From assembly GCA_947495135.1 (NCBI GenBank), contig CANLXN010000015.1, forward strand, positions 1 to 41,151: DNA of 41,151 bases. The letters run 5' to 3'. This document shows positions 36,140 to 41,151 of the stretch, piece by piece (positions within the stretch are counted from its first letter, which is position 1; every line of letters starts with the position of its first letter). This DNA comes from an uncultured Flavobacteriaceae bacterium (GTDB lineage: Bacteria > Bacteroidota > Bacteroidia > Flavobacteriales > Flavobacteriaceae). Under the pieces are notes generated by a model, which was not told where the DNA came from, made no database searches, and saw nothing but the letters and a program-made list of their open reading frames with translations. The position numbers and the translations under genes are program-made.

Positions 36140-36336
36140 CCTCCCCATGGATGACAGCTTCCAATACGTTTTATAGTGAGCCAACTTCCCTTAAGTAATC
36201 CGTGAACCTGCAGTGCTTCCACGGCGTAGTGTGAACAAGTGGGCTGAAATCGGCAAGTAGATGGAAAAATAGGGGAAATAGCTCTTTGGTAGATTCTTAT
36301 AATGAGTAAAAACGGAAATATGAGAATCTTTTTCAT
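36100..36336 (-). CDS. yidD: membrane protein insertion efficiency factor YidD
   Basis: A small protein of 78 residues, peripheral to the inner membrane by an N-terminal amphipathic helix, that assists YidC-dependent insertion in E. coli. The family blocks are present: [31 protein letters not shown], and the tail around [17 protein letters not shown]. The three conserved Cys residues (two in TCRFQPTC and one in GSCHPW) are seen. It lies between cysS and lgt, all leftward. Part of its 3' end is duplicated downstream. Confidence 0.93.
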   Translation of the reverse strand: MKKILIFPFLLIIRIYQRAISPIFPSTCRFQPTCSHYAVEALQVHGLLKGSWLTIKRIGSCHPWGGSGHDPVPKKDNN

Positions 36337-36395
36337 GTTTGTATATCACGCTCCCAAACCAAAACTTTAGAGCTGTTTCGCAGACCTATGATCAA

Positions 36396-37877
36396 TTAGT
36401 TTAAAGAATAGGTTGTTCCATCCTTTCCATCTTTGAGCTGAATTCCAACTTCCTGCAGATTGTCTCGTATCTTATCGCTAGTTGCGAAGTCTTTATTCGC
36501 TCGAGCTTCATTTCTAAGTTCTATTAAAAGGTCTACTGCGCCTACTAGTTTAGAGCCGTCATTATTCCCCGTAGCAGATTCGTCTACCAAACCTAAAACA
36601 TCAAACATAAAGTTAGACAGTGTAGTTTTTAGCAACGAGAGATCGTTCGCAGTAATAGTTGCGCTTCCCTCTTTAATTGTATTTACATATTTAGCACCCT
36701 CAAATAACTGTGCTATAAGAATTGGGCTATTAAAATCGTCATTCATGGCATCGTAGCAAGACTGTCTCCATTGGGATATGTCCATGCTGCTATCGTCTGA
36801 AGTTGCGAGGTTGTCCAAACTTCTGTAAGCATCCATTAATCGGTTAAAACCTTTTTCACTGGCTTCTAGAGCGTCGCTCGAAAAATCTAGCACACTTCTG
36901 TAATGAGCTTGATACATAAAAAATTTGGCAACCGTAGCTGCAAAAGGCTTGTTTAGAATAGTGTTTTCTCCACTAATAAGCTCGTTCGGAAGGATATTGT
37001 TCCCCGTAGACTTCGCCATCTTTTTCCCATTAAGAGTAAGCATGTTTGCGTGCATCCAATAATTTACTGGAGAACTGTCGTTGCAGGCTTCAGCTTGTGC
37101 AATTTCACATTCATGATGCGGAAACTTTAAATCCATTCCACCTCCGTGTATGTCGAAATTATCGCCTAGGTATTTTGTGCTCATAGCGGTACATTCAAGA
37201 TGCCAACCTGGGAATCCGTCACTCCAAGGAGATGGCCAACGCATAATATGCTGTGGTTCTGCCTTTTTCCAGAGAGCAAAATCTTGTGGGTTGTTCTTTT
37301 CGCTTTGGGCTGCTAGTTCGCGGGTATTGGTAATCATGTCCTCTAATTGACGCCCACTTAACTTGCCATAGGCGTGATCTTTGTCAAATTTTACTACATC
37401 AAAATAAACAGAGCCATTCTTTTGATAAGCATATCCCTTGTCTATTATTTTTTCGATGATCTGAATTTGTTCAATGATATGACCAGTAGCTGTTGGTTCA
37501 ATGCTTGGTGGAAGCGCATTAAACTTATTCATTACCGTATGAAAATCGACCGAGTATTTTTGAACCACTTCCATAGGTTCCAATTGTTCGATTCGTGCCT
37601 TTTTCAGGATTGGGTCTTCCCCGCTTTCTCCATCGTTTTCCAAATGTCCAGCATCTGTAATATTACGGACATAACGAACTTTAAATCCAAGATGTTTCAG
37701 GTATCTAAATACTAAATCAAAAGACAAAAAAGTACGGCAGTTCCCTAAGTGGACATTGCTGTAAACGGTAGGGCCGCACACATACATACCAACTGCACCT
37801 TCATTTATTGGTGTAAATTTTTCTTTTACTTTGGTGAGAGAGTTGTAGATGTAGAGATTTTGTTCTGTTGAAGTCAT
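36396..37877 (-). CDS. cysS: cysteinyl-tRNA synthetase
   Basis: Class I aminoacyl-tRNA synthetase of 493 residues that charges tRNA-Cys in the cytoplasm. The HIGH motif appears as H43-LGN and KMSKS as KMAKS in [12 protein letters not shown]. Zinc ligands expected for CysRS are present: Cys34 in MYVCGPTVY, the Cys of WHLECTAMS, and the His and Cys/Glu of [10 protein letters not shown]. The C-terminal helical domain follows. The frame is open for 47 more codons upstream, but [14 protein letters not shown] is the natural start and the extension would run into folE. It is 67 bases after folE. Confidence 0.96.
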   Translation of the reverse strand: MTSTEQNLYIYNSLTKVKEKFTPINEGAVGMYVCGPTVYSNVHLGNCRTFLSFDLVFRYLKHLGFKVRYVRNITDAGHLENDGESGEDPILKKARIEQLEPMEVVQKYSVDFHTVMNKFNALPPSIEPTATGHIIEQIQIIEKIIDKGYAYQKNGSVYFDVVKFDKDHAYGKLSGRQLEDMITNTRELAAQSEKNNPQDFALWKKAEPQHIMRWPSPWSDGFPGWHLECTAMSTKYLGDNFDIHGGGMDLKFPHHECEIAQAEACNDSSPVNYWMHANMLTLNGKKMAKSTGNNILPNELISGENTILNKPFAATVAKFFMYQAHYRSVLDFSSDALEASEKGFNRLMDAYRSLDNLATSDDSSMDISQWRQSCYDAMNDDFNSPILIAQLFEGAKYVNTIKEGSATITANDLSLLKTTLSNFMFDVLGLVDESATGNNDGSKLVGAVDLLIELRNEARANKDFATSDKIRDNLQEVGIQLKDGKDGTTYSLN

Positions 37878-37944
37878 CTTTGGATTGTTGTGAGTTCGGT
37901 ACTGCTTTTGATAGCAAGTAGAACTTGTTTTGTTAGATTGTGAT

Positions 37945-38622
37945 TTAAAACTCTGTGGCAAGTTTAATGTAGTCCAGAAACTCTCTTTTGGTTTCGGCTT
38001 CCTTAAACTTACCTCCAAATTCGCTTGTGACGGTGCTACTGTCGATATCTCGGATGCCTCTGGAGTTTACGCATAAATGTTTAGCATCAATAACGCATGC
38101 AACATCCTCTGTTCCCATAATCTCCTGCAGCTCTTTAACAATTTGCATGGTAAGACGTTCTTGCACTTGAGGACGTTTTGCATAGTAATCTACAATCCTA
38201 TTCATTTTGGAAAGGCCAACTACTGTTCCCTTTGAAATATAAGCAATGTGCGCTTTTCCAACTATAGGTAGTAAGTGATGCTCGCATGTTGAATACAGTG
38301 TGATGTTTTTTTCTACCAACATTTCACCATACTTATATTTGTTTTCAAAGGTAGAAGCTTTTGGTTTTCTGTCTGGGTGAAGTCCGCCAAAAATTTCCTG
38401 TACAAACATTTTTGCCACTCTATTTGGAGTGCCTTTTAGGCTGTCGTCTGTAAGATCCATTCCAAGTGTTTGAAGGATGTTTGCAACATCCTTTTTGATA
38501 GCGGCAATTTTTTCAATATCGCTGAGTTCAAAAGCATCCGCTCTCAATGGAGTGTCCCCAGAACTTCCTATATGGTCCTGTCCCAAGTCTTCTATCTCTC
38601 TTAATTGTTTTTCTAAATCCAT
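37945..38622 (-). CDS. folE: GTP cyclohydrolase I
   Basis: Cytoplasmic zinc enzyme of 225 residues that turns GTP into dihydroneopterin triphosphate, the first step to folate. Zinc ligands are Cys113 and His116 in STCEHHLLP and Cys184 in [29 protein letters not shown] is the next family block (20 residues). The start at 38622 ([12 protein letters not shown]) was chosen: a further 13 in-frame codons upstream include an ATG but lie between the promoter-like box and the family start and look non-coding. It heads the leftward folE-cysS-yidD-lgt-DUF192 group. Confidence 0.95.
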   Translation of the reverse strand: MDLEKQLREIEDLGQDHIGSSGDTPLRADAFELSDIEKIAAIKKDVANILQTLGMDLTDDSLKGTPNRVAKMFVQEIFGGLHPDRKPKASTFENKYKYGEMLVEKNITLYSTCEHHLLPIVGKAHIAYISKGTVVGLSKMNRIVDYYAKRPQVQERLTMQIVKELQEIMGTEDVACVIDAKHLCVNSRGIRDIDSSTVTSEFGGKFKEAETKREFLDYIKLATEF

Positions 38623-38658
38623 AGGTCTTTTTGCAATGCATTTTCTGAATGCAGAATG

Positions 38659-38666
38659 CAAAGATA
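38659..38666 (-). promoter_or_regulatory. -7 box upstream of folE
   Basis: On the minus strand TATCTTTG matches TAnnTTTG, 36 bases before the folE ATG. Between box and start is a small palindrome, TGCATT-5 bases-AATGCA (38637-38653). No -33 TTG is evident. Confidence 0.5.
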
Positions 38667-38770
38667 CATATTAGCGCTATTTGTGAGAAAAATGTGAAAT
38701 ACTTTTTAAGCCCTAACTCCAAGTGATTTCATAAAAATTTCTTAATTTTCACGAATTATACCTATAATAT

Positions 38771-41151
38771 ATGAAAAAGAACTATTCAACCTCGCTGCTT
38801 ACATTTTTAATTCTTTTCTTGTTTTCAATGAACGCTGTAGCCCAAGGTGGTTTATGCGAAGCAATTGATCCTTTTTGCTCCGGAAATCAGGCCTTAATTT
38901 TTGCAAATTGTAATTCTGCAGATCCAGATTGTCAACCTACTGCAGAAGCAGGGCCAGATTATGGGTGTCTAGCATCACAACCTTATCCGGCATGGTTTTA
39001 TTTGCAGGTAGACCAAACAGGTCAGTTAGACTTCACAATTACACAAAACACGGCATTCGATATTAATGGAAATCCAATAGGTACAGGATTGGATGTAGAT
39101 TTCATCTGTTGGGGGCCTTTTGATATAGGAGATGATCTATGCGACTATTCCATGCTGCAAAGTGCCAATGAAATAGATTGTAGTTATTCGGTCCAACCCA
39201 TTGAGAACTTTACAATTCCCGCTGGTAGCAACGGTCAAATTTACGTATTGGTTATTACTAACTTTAATCAGAGTGCTGGTTTTATCAAGTTAGAACAGAC
39301 AAATGTAGGAGGAACCGGAGCAGGATCTACAGATTGCTCTATTTTGAATTCTGAAGAAGGTTGTGCTGGAGATACTATTGTTTTGGATGCGTCAGATCCT
39401 GATGCAACGGGTTATGAATGGTCTTTTGAAAATCCGCTCGGATCAGGAACGTATAGCTTATTCAATCCTGCGGAAACAAATTCTTTCTTAAACGTGGTTC
39501 AAACAGGTAATTACAGAGCCGAAGTTTCTTTTGCTACAGGTTCTCCTACCATAGAATTCTTCGATGTTACGATTTTTCCTCAACCAGTAATTGAAACTGC
39601 TCCGGACAATATGTTTATATGCGATGATGGCACCACACCAGGTATCTTCGATCTTACGATTAATGGAAATTTAGCTGTAGGTGGCCAAGATTTAATGGAG
39701 TTTAATCTAACATATCTGGATGGGACGGGTACCGCAATTGGTACTCCTGGAGCTTATCCCATTGTAGGAACTACGGAGACTATTACAATTCTGCTCGAAG
39801 ATCTTTCTGGTACATGTACCGCTGAAGCCATGTTTCAAATTACCTTCTCGGATGCGATAGCTGGTATGGTAGAAAATTATTCGCTTTGTGATCAGGACAG
39901 TACAGGGAATGAGGATATCGACTTACACGCGACCTTTGATATAACCGTTTTAAACGGTCAAACACCATCAGATTTTAACATTACATATCACTTAAGTCAG
40001 GCAGCGGCAGATGCTGGAGGCCCAGACCTTCCTACGCCTATTACTGTGACTGGAGCGGTGCCTATTTTTATTCGTTTCGAAAATGCAGATAACCCAACCT
40101 GTTTTGATACTACTCAAAATTTCTTAATTACGGTAAATGCACCACCAGTTATAAATAATCTGCCTCCTGTTCAGACTATTTGCGACGCCGACAATGATGG
40201 TTTTACCGATTTTTCTTTTGGTGATGCTGCTGATATTATTTCTGGTGGTGATCCAGATATAGTTGTGACCTTTCATGGAACTCAACAAAATGCGATTAAT
40301 GGAGAGTTGATTCTTCCAAATCCTTATACGAATGACGACCCCTATAATGATAGCATTTGGGCAAGAGCTACCAGTGTTTCTACCACTTGCTATACTTTAG
40401 TTGAAATTATTCTGGAGATAAGAGATTCGCCAATGGCAGCTGTTCCTGCTGAACCACTGCGTCAATGTGATGATGAGGTGCCAGACGGATTTACCTTTTT
40501 TGACCTTACAGTAGTTGCTGATGAGGTTCTGAATGGTTTAGATCCCTTAGAATATGATCTTTATTATTACGATAGTGAAGCACAAGCAATTATTGCTGGA
40601 GATAATGCGCTTATTGCTCCAGATTTTTCCCAAGCAATTGCTGATCCAACGAATTTCTTGAACGCTTCAAATCCTCAGGAGATCTATATTTTGGTAGTCG
40701 GAAATGTAACAAGTACGAGTCCTCCAAATCCAAATGGAGCCAGTGGTTGTTACGATATTGTGCCGTTAACAATAATAGTAGATCCGTTACCTGCGAATTT
40801 AGGGCCTTTCGAACTGTTTTTATGTGACGATGAGATCAATGGAAGTACTTCTACCGATGAGGTGTCTACCTTCGATCTAACATCGCAAAATGATGCGCTT
40901 ACTGGATCTATTAGCACTTATACTGTTACTTGGTTCGAAACTGTTGCTGATGAGATGGCAGACAATCCCATTCCAGATCCAACAGCTTTTCAGAATGTGA
41001 CCACTCCTCAGACGGTTACGGCACGAATTACTTCAGAATTCGATTGTATTACGATCGTTTCCATGACACTCACTGTTTTACCCAATCCAACCCCAAGTAC
41101 TCCTACAGCATTGGAGTTGTGTGACGACGACGACGACGGTTTGGTTGGAGG
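38771..41151 (+). CDS. large repetitive secreted surface protein, 5' part only
   Basis: The frame opens with ATG at 38771 and stays open to the window edge, giving at least 793 residues. A signal peptide (about 1-25, ending AVAQG) is followed by an N-terminal Cys-rich beta domain to about 190 (FCSGNQALIF, YPAWFYLQV, DFICWGPF), then an Ig-like segment (GYEWSF). From 39620 a repeat of about 89-119 residues starts each time with Cys-Asp and an acidic, often FDLT-containing stretch. Copies start at 39620, 39887, 40181, 40466, 40823 and 41120. The acidic loops could bind calcium. Flavobacterial proteins of this type usually end in a type B T9SS domain, which would lie beyond the window. It is divergent from folE, with a weak TACTTTTT box at 38700. 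Confidence 0.85.
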   Translation, partial: MKKNYSTSLLTFLILFLFSMNAVAQGGLCEAIDPFCSGNQALIFANCNSADPDCQPTAEAGPDYGCLASQPYPAWFYLQVDQTGQLDFTITQNTAFDINGNPIGTGLDVDFICWGPFDIGDDLCDYSMLQSANEIDCSYSVQPIENFTIPAGSNGQIYVLVITNFNQSAGFIKLEQTNVGGTGAGSTDCSILNSEEGCAGDTIVLDASDPDATGYEWSFENPLGSGTYSLFNPAETNSFLNVVQTGNYRAEVSFATGSPTIEFFDVTIFPQPVIETAPDNMFICDDGTTPGIFDLTINGNLAVGGQDLMEFNLTYLDGTGTAIGTPGAYPIVGTTETITILLEDLSGTCTAEAMFQITFSDAIAGMVENYSLCDQDSTGNEDIDLHATFDITVLNGQTPSDFNITYHLSQAAADAGGPDLPTPITVTGAVPIFIRFENADNPTCFDTTQNFLITVNAPPVINNLPPVQTICDADNDGFTDFSFGDAADIISGGDPDIVVTFHGTQQNAINGELILPNPYTNDDPYNDSIWARATSVSTTCYTLVEIILEIRDSPMAAVPAEPLRQCDDEVPDGFTFFDLTVVADEVLNGLDPLEYDLYYYDSEAQAIIAGDNALIAPDFSQAIADPTNFLNASNPQEIYILVVGNVTSTSPPNPNGASGCYDIVPLTIIVDPLPANLGPFELFLCDDEINGSTSTDEVSTFDLTSQNDALTGSISTYTVTWFETVADEMADNPIPDPTAFQNVTTPQTVTARITSEFDCITIVSMTLTVLPNPTPSTPTALELCDDDDDGLVG

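Noticed and set aside
35967-36164. 65-codon minus-strand frame between lgt and yidD
   Set aside because: It overlaps yidD in another frame and arises from the decayed tail duplication; no family features.
37878-38018. 47-codon upstream extension of cysS
   Set aside because: It overlaps the folE 3' end and is not like the CysRS N-terminus; [13 protein letters not shown] is the natural start.
38623-38661. 13-codon upstream extension of folE
   Set aside because: It has no family similarity and lies in the leader next to the promoter-like box.
39620-41151. Regularly spaced repeats that could suggest a CRISPR-like array
   Set aside because: They are protein-level repeats in an open reading frame with no conserved DNA repeat; no CRISPR array or cas gene is present in the window.

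Overview
The window is chromosomal DNA from a marine-type member of the Flavobacteriaceae (Bacteroidota). Four things point there: type IX secretion (T9SS) C-terminal domains on surface proteins, promoters of the TAnnTTTG type, an FtsZ with a very long acidic tail, and family-typical forms of MraZ, MraY and ClpB. The DNA is AT-rich. Many genes start with GTG or TTG, and Shine-Dalgarno sequences are not evident.

Layout. (1) 1-2703: the 3' end of a repeat-containing T9SS surface protein, a small CxxC hypothetical gene, and a leftward pair (alpha/beta hydrolase, then engB). (2) 2856-18775: a complete dcw (division and cell wall) cluster, mraZ-rsmH-ftsL-ftsI-murE-mraY-murD-ftsW-murG-murC-ftsQ-ftsA-ftsZ. 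It is preceded by helically phased GTGG boxes that look like an MraZ operator and closed by a strong terminator. Its murG has no ATG, GTG or TTG start that would keep the essential N-terminal glycine loop. (3) 18859-21626: clpB with its own terminator and a tandem 14-base upstream motif. (4) 21627-23072: 1.4 kb without a recognisable gene but with terminator-like hairpins. (5) 23073-33178: a tightly packed nine-gene unit. It encodes two tandem paralogous T9SS beta-propeller (SBBP-type) proteins, an outer-membrane beta-barrel protein, a Spy-like lipoprotein, a DUF1800 lipoprotein, a Tat-exported DUF1501 protein, an ECF sigma factor, a one-span membrane protein in the anti-sigma position, and a secreted Spy-like protein. 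(6) 33577-33698: tRNA-Arg(UCG) with its terminator, leftward. (7) 33855-38622: leftward housekeeping genes folE-cysS-yidD-lgt-DUF192-yqeY. (8) 38771-41151: the start of a large repetitive secreted surface protein running off the window.

How the genes work together. The dcw block supplies peptidoglycan precursor synthesis (MurE, MraY, MurD, MurG, MurC), septal synthesis (FtsW, FtsI) and the divisome (FtsZ, FtsA, FtsQ, FtsL). The nine-gene unit is the best candidate for an undescribed system. Surface and periplasmic effectors are encoded together with what looks like their own envelope-sensing ECF switch, in the style of the sigma/anti-sigma/periplasmic-sensor modules of the Cnr type. The function of the effectors is unknown.

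Other points for a second look are a tRNA-Arg whose near-universal G19-C56 elbow pair is replaced by A19-U56, a perfect 22-bp palindrome inside the DUF1501 gene, and a decayed copy of the yidD tail. All calls were made by reading the sequence; no database search was run.
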